This document shows, piece after piece, positions 48,463-60,403 of a stretch of DNA of 64,000 nucleotides. The translations under genes were made by a program, and so were the position numbers. This DNA comes from Stereocaulon alpinum (Eukaryota; Ascomycota; Lecanoromycetes; Lecanorales; Stereocaulaceae), in NCBI GenBank assembly GCA_018257865.1, contig JAEUBA010000079.1:89642-153641 (forward strand), given 5' to 3'. A model generated the notes under the pieces. That model was not told the DNA's origin. It saw nothing but the letters and a program-made list of their open reading frames with translations, and made no database searches. Within the stretch, counting starts at the first letter, position 1. Every line of letters starts with the position of its first letter.

Positions 48463-50570
48463 ATGTCAGACAGCTCATTTTCTGACCGTGACCCCTCAGA
48501 CGAGGAACTGTCGCCCGCTTCTCAACCCCATTCTTTCTCAGGGAAAGCATGTCCCGTGTGTAGTAAGCTCGATTTGCTTTCGGTGATTTCTGGTAGATTC
48601 AATGCATCTGGTTTAGTATATCACATCGAGCCTAGTGGGCACAGCGAGAGTGTACTCCTCGAGTGGATACAGGAATGCTCCTTGTGCAGACTTGTATATG
48701 ATCTTGACCGGCATTGGTCAGACCAGGGCGATGACACCCAACCTTTGGAATATGATGGTTACAATTATTGTTATGCGTGTGGCAGAGATAGCTCTGATAC
48801 AAGTAGGCTCAATCTAGAGATATTGGCCGACTGGGGTGAGTCTCAGTCGAGTTCAATTAATCATCGTCAAGCTCACGTCCCTCTGAACGCACAGACAGCT
48901 TCTTGATCGAGCGCATGATTCATGTCGCGGTGCATGCAGATCCCCTATCCGAGGGTGCGATAAGACGAATGCAACACTGGATAACCAGATGTAACGGAAA
49001 GGATGCCGACTGCAAAGTCCATGACCCAGCTCTCCCAACCCGTCTGCTTGATATCGACAACCCGCAACTCATCAAGCTTTGTAACGCCGATAGTCCCACC
49101 GATGTCCAACGCAGCCCCTACATTGCGCTGAGCCACTGCTGGGGACTACCAGACAAAACTTTCCTTACTACTCAGGACACCATTGCAAAGATGAGGATTG
49201 GCTTTTCTGTCGAAGACAAAGAGGTTCCCGACACTTTTCGCGACGCTATTCGGGTTACGAAATGTCTAGGCATTCGCTACCTCTGGATAGATTCTTTGTG
49301 TATCATACAGCGTAACGACGAGGATTGGAAGCTGGAAGCGTCTAGGATGGGCAGCGTGTACGCCAATTCCTTTCTGACCATTGCAGCAGCGAACGCGAAA
49401 GATGACAATGATGGTTTTCTTTGCTCACGGACTGATGTGTTAACTTCTTTGAAGATCATGTCTTCGACTGGAAAATCAGCTCAGGTCTACCTCCAGACAC
49501 AGGATGACGGGATCAATGTTCATGCATACAACACAAAACAGCCATTAGATACTCGCGGTTGGACACTACAGGAGCGGTATTTGCCGCAACGCACTCTCCA
49601 ATTTGGCAGTACAGAGATTTCGTGGGAGTGTCAGTGCACCAAACTGCATGAATCTCAAACAGAAAGTTACAATGGCATTTCACATTCCACGCTACTATTG
49701 AAACCTTACCCCACAGATTCTGGCGGACTTTCATACAGCAGCTGGTACACCATGGTTTTCATGTTCACTGGCCGAGCACTGAAATATGATACTGACAAAT
49801 TGCCTGCTCTTTCCGGTCTCGCGACCGAGGTGGCCAAGTTCAACCAGGGCACATATTATGCTGGCCTGTGGTGGGAGGACATGGCATCGGGGTTGCTTTG
49901 GTACAGGGGTTGCGCATCAGAGCTCGACAAACCCTCAGCATATCTCGCGCCATCCTGGTCTTGGGCGTCGCTCAATGGCCATCTTATTTACGACGATCAG
50001 CCAGCGAAAGTCAAATTAGCCGATGTCGCTTTCCACGATTGTGACTTAGAGCGTGAGCTTGGGAAGCCCTATGGAGCTGTCAAGTCTGGCTGGCTCCATT
50101 TATCCGCGCGTATTGTCAAGCTACATCAATGCGATGCACCAGACAGCTGGAGATCCTACGATGATGGACTTGAAACGGCGTTCAAATTCGCTCACCTGGA
50201 TGGTCCCATAATGGTGGCAACTGATAACTCGGACGAGGATGAAGAAAGAGGTCCTTACGACACAACGGGGAACTTCGAGACGAGAGGAAACTTCGACCTC
50301 ACTTATGAAGACCATAGAGACTTTCTCGGGTTATTGCTCATGTTCTCCAGTGACGAAATGGACCTTGGAATGAACAATCCAATAAGTAGCCAAGAGGCGT
50401 TGGACGATCCGTTACATTGGTCTACACTCTACGGCATCCTAATCGAAAAGTCTTCGATGGGTCTACTAGCTTACAAACGGGTTGGATACTTCTCAGCAAT
50501 GCGCTTGGAGGCCGGAGAAGCAGCACAGATACTCAAAGGTGCGGAAGTGCAGAGTATTCGTCTCTATTGA
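48463..50570 (+). CDS. HET-domain (heterokaryon incompatibility) protein
   Basis: Encodes 682 residues from exons 48463-48835 and 48895-50570 (59 nt intron, phase 1). HET blocks are clear: YIALSHCWG (about 195), TFRDAIRVTKCLGIRYLWIDSLCIIQ, and GSVYANSFLTIAAANAKDDNDGFL, then DTRGWTLQERYLPQRTLQFG. The N-terminus has two Cys pairs (CPVC at about 30, CSLC at about 70), common ahead of HET domains. HET proteins trigger programmed cell death in allorecognition; most members are uncharacterised. No NLR, patatin or STAND partner is seen beside it. The end after the HET region is variable. Confidence 0.93.
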
Positions 50571-52591
50571 ACTTGGTCGATATGATAATGGCTGATGAGT
50601 GCAAATCTACGTAATTCCCATTTCCAATGAATCATTGCATAAGATTTGAATCTAAAGTAGATACTCTGAAGTACATAGTCAGTAGTCTACAACCCAAACC
50701 ATACAACCCAAACCATACACCCCACCCCAGACTCCAAACCCACAACAGCATAACTCAAACCCCACAACCCGACTCCTACCCCAAACACCAACCCAATCCA
50801 ACCAAGAAATCTACGCACCTTACCTCCCCCTAAACAAACACAAAAACAATACCACACATAGAACCCAACTACCAAACCAACACCAACAACGAGCCTCACG
50901 AACCCCCTTGACCCTCCCTTAAAGGGCGCTCAGCGCACGATCATGACGAAAGAAAGACAATAGAACGCTCCATGTCAAGCTACTGGCATCACTAGAATCG
51001 CACAGCAACCACTCAGATTTTCATGAGACTAAAGAACATCCCTGTATCTCAGCAAATAAAAGGCATCCGCTATCCACTATCTCGAGAATGAATACAAAGA
51101 TATCGAAACTCACTGCTTAGAGAGAGAGAGAGAGAGACATGTTAGCTTTTAGTAGATAGGTAGGTAGCATGTCTTGGATGGCGACTTCAACTTGGTACAT
51201 GAGTGGATTTTGTGATGTTGGATGTTTAAGGGATGGTCAGCTGATGGGTTAATTGGAGGCGGGAGGGAGGGAGGGGAGGAGGGGAGTGTGGGAGGTAAGA
51301 GAAGGGGGGGTAGGCTTGAAGGCGGTAATATGGCTTGGATTGCAGGGGTCTGGCGGGTTTATTTGTGTGTTAGGGCAAAGAACCTGCTTCTTCCACCAAT
51401 GCGCTGGATACATGGATGCAGACTAGTGATCAGTCGCATGTTTTCTGTCCTGCATGCATGCTCAATCTTCCCTTCGTTCCTTATGTTATTTATTGGGGTT
51501 GGAATGAGTGGTTGAGCCTCTCAAGACTACTGATGTATATAGAGCGATTATAATCGAAAATAAGACTAAGATAGATGGAATCGTGGTACGTAATACCGTT
51601 TTCTTTGTGTGCAGCCGGCGGTGTAGAGGATGTAGAATGCGATCGATACAAGAAGCTGATGTTGATCGTTGGCTATGTCATCGTGGAGGCGCAGGTGCGC
51701 TAATCTTCGAAAGTCAATCGTACATGCATGATTAATGCTCCGCCTTTCCGGTCCAGATCAAGCTCGACAAACCTTGTGAAACATTGCAAGGCTGCGCCGA
51801 GATAGCCGACATTTGCGTGACTTCGGCTTACGCCGTGTATTGGGTTAGATGATAAATTTCATATCTTGAATCTAGGATCACCAATTCCGAGCTGCATGAC
51901 ACCTTTGAGGCAAGAGAGGCATAGCATCTGACCGCCTCGTCTATCAGAGTCGATTGGAATCTTGGCAATGAGCGAATGGACCAATAGGAGACCAACAGTG
52001 GGTGCTCATAGATATGCGTCCGTTGGTACCTCTAACGTGTAAAGGGAGCGTGTCCATGCACGCAGCTGTAACCATGTCTAAATGATCCTTCGATCACTCA
52101 TAGCATTTTTATGTGCCTCGAATCGCTCACTGACGCATGAACTTGAGCTCTTGCAGTAGCATTGTCGCCGATCCCCGCGACACTTCTGATGTCATTCGTG
52201 TCTATCTAGTCAGGAGCTGTACGAATGAGGCACATCCTTCGTGGGTCTTCATTCGGCGCACCTCAGGCCATGTCTTAGGGGATGGAGTGAAGCTGCTCCT
52301 TGCCCTAAGGATCCTTCATATCACAGCCCCAGGTTCCCTGTTTGACTGTGTTGTGGCTGCAACACTAATAGACTAGTTCTGTCCGCGTAAGAACGAGTAT
52401 ACTTTCTATGATATTCGAGACTGAGGTTGCCTGGCATTGGGCTCCATTTAGAGACCTGTGGCATTCTAGTCATATCAATTATCATACACATAATCGCCTA
52501 CCTACAATGAAACCCATAGAGAATAAAACCCCAGCTTCAAGAGTGTAGTTCGTTTCCCGAAGTGATCATATCTTCGGTCACCAATTCAGTC
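50571..52591. other. Long intergenic region with low-complexity tracts
   Basis: About 2 kb. A C/A-rich tract without G runs from about 50690 to 50890 (CCCAAACCATACA-like units). A GA dinucleotide run lies at 51119-51137. No conserved coding block or RNA gene found. Confidence 0.5.
51119..51137 (+). repeat. GA microsatellite
   Basis: Nine AG units in a row. Simple slippage repeat in a gene-free stretch. Confidence 0.9.
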
Positions 52592-54637
52592 ATGCCCTCA
52601 CCAGCATTGTCCATGCTCGCTAAATTCCTCATCCATGAAGCACAGATCGTCATCCATCTATTGCTTGAAAAGTGGACATGGCTTCTCTTCATCTTCCTGC
52701 TCGGCCAACTCAGCCGCTCTGTCAAGTCCTACCTGGTCCGTCGCCCTAGAAATGCTCTCGTATCTGGACTGCCCACATTTGTCGGCCAGTGGCTTACAAG
52801 CCTCTCTTACCACGTGATTGCCGTGGACATCGTTCGCAAGGGATATGTGAAAGTACAGTTCCAGCTGCGGGCTATTGTCGCTAACCCGCTGCAAGCTAAT
52901 TCTCATCATAGGGTGGGGGAGGGTTGTTTGCCGTTCCAGCGTTGGATAAATATCATGTTTTCGTTTCCAGTCGTGAGCAGATCAGCGAGGTCGCCAACGC
53001 ACCGATCACCCAGCTATCGTTCAATGCTGCTATTGATGAGGTTAGTCACACAGTCCCTGGATGATTGTACCGACACACAATTGAATTGTTCTTCTGCCAG
53101 CATTTCCTACCTCATCTTGTCTTCAATGGCTTCGAGTTCGACCCAAAGGATCCCCGTTACGTCGTGCCCCTCCACACTATGAAAGTTCAGCTCAGAGACA
53201 ATCTCCAAGCTTTGACTCCAATCTTGCAGAAACGTCTGGAAATGGTGTTTCAGGCAGCTTTCCCTGCCGACAAGTGTACCAACAGTAAGTCCCACCAAGG
53301 CAAATAGGATTGAGCCTACTGGTTGACGAACTGTGTAGGATGGCTCACATATTCACTCCGCGTCACGTGTCAAAAGATGGTCAAAACGTTGAACAGTATA
53401 GTGCTTGTCGGCGAAGAATTGGGTGAGACAGTGTCATAAGCAACAGCAATCTTCAAGCTAAGCGCCTGTAGCAAATGGTCCCCACTGTCCTATAGGGGCT
53501 ATGCGATATACTCGCAACGTTGTGATCACAGGAGAGATCCTGCGCTTCACACCCCCTGGCCTACAGACGTAAGCATTACTTGAGGTACTGTGCGTACGGA
53601 TGGCTTACTCTTATAGGCTTATCGATGGCTTGCCATGAATTGGTCCGGCGGAAAGAATCTGGTGTACAACAAATTGACTTCTGTGATGTAACGCCGGATA
53701 AATCATCCTAAGGAGCAGAGCGGGAACCTGTCAGTACCCAGGCGAAAGCTTAATAACATGATCACTGACAAGTAATAGCGTGATTTTCTGCAGTGGATGC
53801 TCGATGGAACGAGAAAGAAGTCTTCACAAGCAGTCACCAAGTTAGCGCAGCATGCGATGGACTTGATCTTTGGCGGCGCTCATCAACTACCCATGGTAGG
53901 TAGCCTATTACTTCGTAGATGAATCACCTACTCACATCTAGCACATCATCAGCTTCGCACTCTATAACCTGTGCAAATACCCTGAGTATCTTGAACCTTT
54001 GCGAGAGGAGGCCATGGCTATAAAAAGAAACAAGGACGAAGCAATCGACTACGATCAGATGCCGCTGATGGATAGCTTTCTCAAGGAGACAGCAAGAATT
54101 AATCCTACCACGATTCGTGAGTCCCAACTTTAATTGTCGGAGATCAGATGCTGATCATACTTCAGTAACAATGCCGCAAAAGGTACTCTCTCCCTTCACG
54201 TTCGCCGATGGGACCGTCATCTCCACAGACAATTGGATAGTCGTGCCCCAACAAGCCCTCATGCAGGACGAGATCCATTATCAGGACCCATCCACGTTCA
54301 ATGGTTTTCGTTTTGTGGACTCTGAGGGGAACATGGACCCATCAGCTCGGTTTTCAAGCGCTAGCTTCAATTTTACCATTTGGGGGGGTCCCAAAAAGCC
54401 TTGGTGAGTTCTTGGCAAGATGTCACTATTCGAGGGTCATCTTCTAACTTGCCGAAACGCTTCAGTCCAGGCCGATTTTATGTTTCGGTAGTAGCGAAGA
54501 TGATTCTCTCGGATTCTATCCTTGCATATGACCTCAAATTGGCAGACCGAAGTACTCCTCGATTCATGGCTTGGAGCTATGCGCTTATTCCGCACCTTAT
54601 GACACGGTTGCTTGTCCGGAAAAGGTCATCCTCATAG
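52592..54637 (+). pseudogene. Cytochrome P450 gene with two disabling lesions
   Basis: Recognisable exons: 52592-52852, 52912-53040, 53101-53284, 53339-53422, 53472-53568, a damaged stretch 53618-53733, 53779-53895, 53942-54116, 54166-54403 and 54466-54637. The protein has an N-terminal anchor, VPALDKYHVF, YTRNVVITGEILRFTPP, I-helix FGGAHQLPM, K-helix FLKETARI and a haem loop W-G-G-P-K-K-P-C-P-G-R-F assembled across an intron. Between 53568 and 53640 the frame cannot be maintained by any splice pair (a TGA at 53634 follows), and an in-frame TAA lies at 53689-53691, where CAA would be expected before RRINHP. The haem loop also has Pro where Gly is usual. Other exons are in frame, so decay looks recent. 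Sequencing error is an alternative for the frameshift only. Confidence 0.72.
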
Positions 54638-54911
54638 AAAGTCCATCATTTGGTGACACGCTCTCCTTGTTTAAATGATCATCGATACTTATCCATCAAA
54701 ACGAGATTCAAGATGTCCTGCGAACAGCTAGGACATTGACCACCAGGTGTTCCCCATCAAGCTTTCGTTCTTATCATTAGGCTCTTTATCTTCCAGTGTA
54801 TAGACTAGGAGAGTGATTTGGTGATTGATGATTAGAACCTGGCATGGTAGTACATTCTTCAGTCTAAGCCCAGAGGTTTCTCGTAGCTTCAAAAGCACTA
54901 CTTGACACTCC

Positions 54912-56860
54912 CTAAGCTGCCATCACTCTTTTCCTGATGACTACATGTACATCGTCACCCGCTACTGGCGGCAAAATGCCCAAGCTTGACATCTTCACAT
55001 CACATACAGGAAAACGCGTTTGCGTCGTATCAGGCTTTCCAGTAGCAAGCTCGATGTCGTAGCGGCTCAAAGCTAGTGCTACGAACGTAAGCACTTCCCT
55101 TTTTGCTAGGTAGCGTCCCGAGCAGTAGGTAGTACCGCCACCGAATGGACGGAAACTAGGGTCCTTGCTCAAACCGGTGTTCAGAAAGCGTCCAGCATCA
55201 AATTGAGTAGCATTCCCGCCAAAAACCTTTGTATCGAAGTAAAATTGACGGTAGGGTATGAGAAATTTGGCGCCTGCGCTCAGTGTGACATCTCCCAAGT
55301 CCGTGGTTGCAGATACTGCACGAATAGAAGCAGAAGCTGTGTTGAGGCGAAGAATCTCGTTGTATATCGATGTAAATTGCATGCAACTCTCCAGCCTAGA
55401 TGCAAGCCCGCCTGGGCCCTCTGAAAGCGCCGAGTCAATCTCAGACCGGACGCAGGTATAGAGAGTAGGGTCGTAGAGCAGGTATGTCATTATCCAGAAA
55501 CACAATTTATAGGCATTGCTGTTGAATCTGTCATATGATTTTCAGCTCTTATAACGGCATATTGCTGGTGACACCGAGTTGGTGGTCTCAAAGGCAAAGG
55601 GATGGCATTGGGGAACATACACCCAAATAGGCGGTACGAGCATTGCAGCGATATCTGACTCTGTAATACCTAGCCCCCTGAGCTCTGTCTCCAAGTTTCG
55701 GATAAACCATGCCTCCCCACTTCTCTGGTCGGTAGGGAGTGCCAGATATCTCTTCAACGTCGCTATGATCTCGTCCTTGGCGTCATGCACCTGTTTGGCC
55801 ATGAAGCGCGGAAGTTTATATGTGAGTTTCCAGCTCTCGTTGTCAAAAATCACAAAAGTCTCCATCAGATTTGGCTGCAGTTGCAGAAGCCGCTCCCCCC
55901 AGACCGCCGTCGTAGCGGAAGGTAAAACAGCAGCACGACACCACTCAAGCAGAGAAAGCGTCTTCGTTTTCTCCGTTGTAGATAAAACACAATTGCCTGA
56001 AATATTATCCCATTGAAGCGTTGTATTCATCAGATTTTGGATCCTCGCCCATAACCCATCTAAAAGGGTACCAGGATGGAGCTGCTGCCGGTAGAAGTCC
56101 TCCACAGAATGTGCCATTGCTTTGTGCAGAGTGTTAGACTTCTCAGTCCTTAGGTTCTCACTCTTCTCTGTCCTTGGACAATCGTACATCTTGCTGATCC
56201 CTTCCTCACTTGTACCGACTGAACGCATGAGGTCTTGCACGAACTCGTCGAATGTGAGGGTGGTGGTGTTCCGGTAGATCGATGAAACATCCTGTGGGGC
56301 TGTTACCACATATATGCGCTGTCCTGCGACGATAATGGCGAAGGGTTTGCGAGACCCTCGAAAATAATCCCTTTGACAGCGTAAGCCAAGATACACACCC
56401 TGGGTCCCCACGAAGTTTGTGGTTGGAAGAACGTACCTCGATCTTTCGAAAACATTATTGCTGTCTTTGATAAAGCCGACTGCATGGCCTTAGATAATTT
56501 ATGAGCCTCCACACCCGTTCAATCTAAGCGTTGGCACGACATACCGATAACTGCAAAAACTGTCGTGAGCCACAATCAAAGAAGGAGGGGATGAGCTCAT
56601 TCTGCGTACCAGGGATCCAATATGGCATTTCTTTGGGCTCTCGGGGGTGGAGAGCTGGACTGATGTTGAACCTCCACACGCGCCATGAGACCCAGCTAAG
56701 AATAAGAAAGGCGGTGGTGGAAAGTACGTAAGACTCCTTGTCGTGTTGCAAGAGTTGAGAAATGATGTTGCTAGCCCTTCAAGACAGATGCAGATGTCGT
56801 TGAATCAAAGCATCTAGGTTGTTGACAAGCGTGGGCTGCTACTTGCGTGATACTGCTCAT
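54912..56860 (-). CDS. Cytochrome P450 monooxygenase, CYP7/CYP8-like type, five exons
   Basis: Encodes 520 residues from exons 56860-56843 (18 nt), 56736-56610, 56488-56437, 56370-55621 and 55527-54912; the phases all close. It has a membrane anchor (TTAFLILSWVSWRVW), the PKEMPYWIPGHAVGF start split by an intron, FERSRDYFRGSRKPFAIIVAG, the I-helix region (PPIWVFNSNAYKLCFW, lacking the usual Thr), the K-helix NEILRL and the haem loop FRPFGGGTTYCSGRYLA. These resemble the CYP7/CYP8 type of fungal P450. The first two exons are the weakest part of the model. It converges with the disrupted P450 and borders the RIP block, so expression may be affected. Substrate unknown. Confidence 0.8.
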
Positions 56861-58385
56861 GGTCTGGTGTAGTCGTTTCTGGGGGTAATCAATACGGAAT
56901 GGCGTTTCGAAGGCAAATGGGGATCAGCATACCACAAGAGAGGAATATTAAACTTGTGTTAAACCCGAAGGACTTATTTGGGCTCCTTTAGGTCTTTCGT
57001 GGTGTCGGTAGAACCTAGCTGCTAGCCTAGGTAGTACCGATTAGTAGGTAGCTTGATCCCCTATTACCTGCCCCAGACAACCTGATTCGCAGGGTGTCTA
57101 TTAGGCTTAGTAAACTGGGGATTGATTAAATCTAGCTAGCTAAGCTATGGTGTTTTATCTAGGAGCGGGCGCTAAGCCGCTATTACAGAGTGCGGAGTAA
57201 TATTATTCCGATACTGGCAAAAGTTTTAGAAAGTCAAAAAAACAGTACTAATCGACGCTAAATCTAGTAATTAGCTAGTATAGAAACGGGCCTATAAGGC
57301 TAAGTAATATTATAATCTAATTAGTTAGATTATAACTTCTCTTTCTACTTAAGCGTTTATCTTTAACTTAATAGTATTACTATCTACTAATTACTTTAAT
57401 ACCTAATAGTAGCGCTCCTTAGTTATAGCGTCTATTAGGTTATAATTATTATTAATCTACTATACCTTATTAATCTCCCTTCTCTTATAGGACTACCGCA
57501 GTCCTATTATATTAATTATTAGGCGTTTCTTAGCGGTAGTACTGAGGCGTATAATACAGTCGTATAGGGAGTAGGAGTTAGTATATAGAATTAGTAGTAT
57601 CTTCGCCTAAGTAATACCCTTAATAGTAGATTATAAGGTAGTAGTAATATTAAACCCTACTACTATTATATATAGCTCTAAAGCTAGCACTAATCTTATA
57701 ACTCTCTTATATTTAGTACTACTCCAGTAGATAATATTACTACTAATATTAATAATCGATTTACCTAATTATTACTTATTAGTAAGGATAATAACGTACC
57801 TAATCTAAGAGCTAAGGTCGGCGTTATTAGCGAAGGCTGTATTAATAAAGACTAGTAACTTTAACTTCTCTAGAGTAAGCTTAATAAACTATAGACCTTA
57901 GCAGTAGTTCTCCTTTTACTAATTTAACTATTTATTTAACTAATCAGCGTCTTCTTTTACTAGCTAAGTAATTTAGACTACCCTAGATAGTATAAAAGCT
58001 ATCTCTAGTTAACTTATAGAGGCTATATAGGCACCGCGGGCTCTTTCTTTAATATATTACGATTTAATATCGCCGGCGGTAGCGGTATTAATCGTATTAA
58101 TTTTATTATATTACCGTTACTACGAGAGTTTTAGAATATCGCCGTTACTAGATATAGTAGTGTCGCCGTTAGTAGAGATAGTAGTACTATTAAATCGGAG
58201 GTCCTTTTCTTTATCCAGCTTCTTAATTAGCTTTACTAGAAAGCCTATATCTAGTTATACCTTTTCCTCTAATTATAAGTATTCGGCTATTCCGCAGAAT
58301 AGTAAGTTATTAGTTATTATAGCCTGATTCTGTAAGGGTGTAAGATAGTTCTATTCTTCTCTAGCTATTATACTACTTCTATTAG

Positions 58386-58421
58386 GTGCTAAGCTCTTAG
58401 TGCAAGCTAAGAGCTTAGCAC
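58386..58421. repeat. Perfect 15-bp inverted repeat with 6-base loop
   Basis: GTGCTAAGCTCTTAG at 58386-58400 and its exact reverse complement at 58407-58421, separated by TGCAAG. It sits in an island with less RIP mutation. It could be abutting terminal inverted repeats of nested elements or a hairpin near an element end. Confidence 0.85.
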
Positions 58422-58907
58422 TACGGTTAGACTAAACTATAATAAAGGAATACTATAATAGAGGAACTATAATAGTGCTACTAATAAAGATAAAAGGCTA
58501 CGCCCTCGTAACTATACGCCGGCTAATATTATATTTATTCCTCTATAATATTACTATAGCAGTCGACTGCTTTATTATCCTCCTTACTAAGCTTCTTAAG
58601 TCCCTTTAGTACCGCACTCCGCTATTCCTTAAAGTCGTCGTATATAATACGGTCTATAGATAGGAAAGCCTTAGTAATCTTATTAAACACAGCGTTAGCT
58701 TTTATAAGTAGGGTATTATTAAACTCCCTATTATTAGAGAGTTTAGCTATTTAGGTTTAGAACTTAATAATATCCTCTAGCGCCTACTTAACCTATAAAT
58801 AATTTATTACTAACTACTTAATTATACGTTTATTATAGGCTCGAAGTAAAATCTATATACTATATAAGGCTATAGCGAGTAGGACTACCTTCCCTTATAC
58901 CTACTTA

Positions 58908-59270
58908 AGGTTATTATAGGTATAGTGCTTAGCTGTAGTTATAGTTATCTTAATCTCTTTATCTAAGGCGAAGCGCCTCCCCTTACTTACTAAGTTAACT
59001 AGATCTTGCGTAAGCTTAGGCTTATTAGTAGGGGTTTCGGGCCTAGCTTTCTTACTAGGGGTTCTAGGTTCGGTATTATTAACGTTATATCTCTTCTTAT
59101 TACCCGCCTTCGGTTCTGCCGTAGTCCTAGTAGTCTTAGGACGTTTGGCTTCCTTCGGCCTAGTTGCCTTAGGACTCCTGCGAAGGTCTCGAACGGTGTT
59201 ATCAGCCTTTGGCTGAGCTGCCTTAGTCCCAGATATTTTGGGACGTTTGGCTTCCCTGCTCAGCCTAGTT
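58908..59270 (-). pseudogene. Lys/Pro/Thr-rich open stretch in the RIP block (gene remnant)
   Basis: On the minus strand about 118 codons are open from about 59270 to a TAG near 58908. The product is rich in Lys, Pro, Arg and Thr (EAKRPK, RTTAEPKAGNKKRYN, TPSKKARPETPTNKPK) and then becomes ordered-looking (LTQDLVNLVSKGRRFALDKE). The 15-base unit GGACGTTTGGCTTCC occurs (plus strand) at 59139 and 59241, 102 bases apart, a multiple of three, which suggests a coding repeat. No start codon and flanking stops: a degraded gene of an element or captured host DNA. Identity unknown. Confidence 0.45.
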
Positions 59271-60012
59271 GTTAGGAACAGCCGCCTTTAGCTCTTTAGC
59301 AAGTCCCTTAGGATAGACTCGTATCTTAGACTTCTTTCCCGTGTTAATCTTAGGTGGCTTAGGCTTGCTGGCCTTACTAGGAGGGGGAATATTAATAATA
59401 ACGGTAGCACTGCTTAGCTCCTATATAATATACGTAGCCCCCTCTCAAATATTATACGTAGTATTTATACTAACGCTATTAATAAAGTTACTCTAGTTAA
59501 TATTAAAATACCTAGCTCCTTCTTCGCTATATAGCTAGTATTTCCCGAATACTACTAGGTAGACCTAAACTTAACGTACGTTAGACTAAACCTTAGGTGC
59601 TAGGCCTTTATTACTCTATATTACCCTTAAGGGATCCTTACTAGGAAAGATAATTAGCTATCTCTAGTACCTTACTTCCTATAAGATAAACGGGTAATAT
59701 ACTATTTAAAAAACCTATATTAACGATAGTTCGACGTATTTTAGAGGGTATATAGCTTTATCCCTATTAACTAGCTTATACAGCGGTTCGTTATATAGCT
59801 TTAGTTATAAGTCCTCCTTTTTTCCGTCTCTATCGCCGTATTTCTAAAGAAAATGCTACGACTTGCGTAATATCGTCGACTATAGACCTAATAGTGCCGG
59901 AGGCTAATAAGGAGAATAATATATAGGTACTAAACGGTAGACGCTTTAGTACATCGCGCTTTCCTAAAAGATTATGTTATTAGCCTCACAGCTAGTTTTG
60001 CGCTATTAGTAG

Positions 60013-60058
60013 GCCCTAGCTAAATTAGGGTCTGCATCCTATATTAATTACAGACCCT
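60013..60058. repeat. Overlapping short inverted repeats in a low-RIP island
   Basis: CCCTA/TAGGG arms at 60014-60030 overlap AGGGTCTG at 60027-60034, which pairs with CAGACCCT at 60051-60058. The surrounding island keeps CA and TG. Possible element terminus or hairpin. Confidence 0.5.
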
Positions 60059-60253
60059 GAAATCAGCCAAATTAGCAACTTAAGGTAAATAATAGTAGTA
60101 TCCGTAACCTCAAATTACTACACTAGGTGTCTATAACGTTAGTATTAATAGTTACTTTACTAAACTAATATAGCAATCGCGTAATCCTTCTAGAATACGA
60201 ATTATATACGCTCAGCTAGTATATCGATAATATTAGTAATAGGGAAGTTATCT

Positions 60254-60403
60254 AAGTTAGATAGTTTAGACATATCCTCCGCTATAGTAGGTTTATTTAA
60301 GTTAGATAGTTCGGATATATCCTCCGCTATAGTAGGTTTATTCAAGTCGGATAGTTTAGATATATCCTCCGCTATAGTAGGTATATTCGAGTCGGATATC
60401 TAG
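60254..60403 (+). repeat. 45-bp tandem repeat encoding a 15-residue unit
   Basis: Three full copies at 60254-60298, 60299-60343 and 60344-60388 plus a partial fourth. The plus-strand frame is open through all copies and reads K-L-D-S-L-D-I-S-S-A-I-V-G-L-F with small changes. Preservation of a 3n period in a saturated RIP block points to a former coding repeat. Confidence 0.8.

Noticed and set aside
54912..56860. Minus-strand P450 as a second pseudogene
   Set aside because: An apparent frame break near 56430 disappears when the 52-nt exon is read in the frame giving GHAVGFIKDSNN; all phases then close.
48463..57000. Secondary-metabolite gene cluster around the two P450s
   Set aside because: No polyketide synthase, peptide synthetase, terpene cyclase or cluster regulator is present; only a HET-domain gene lies nearby.
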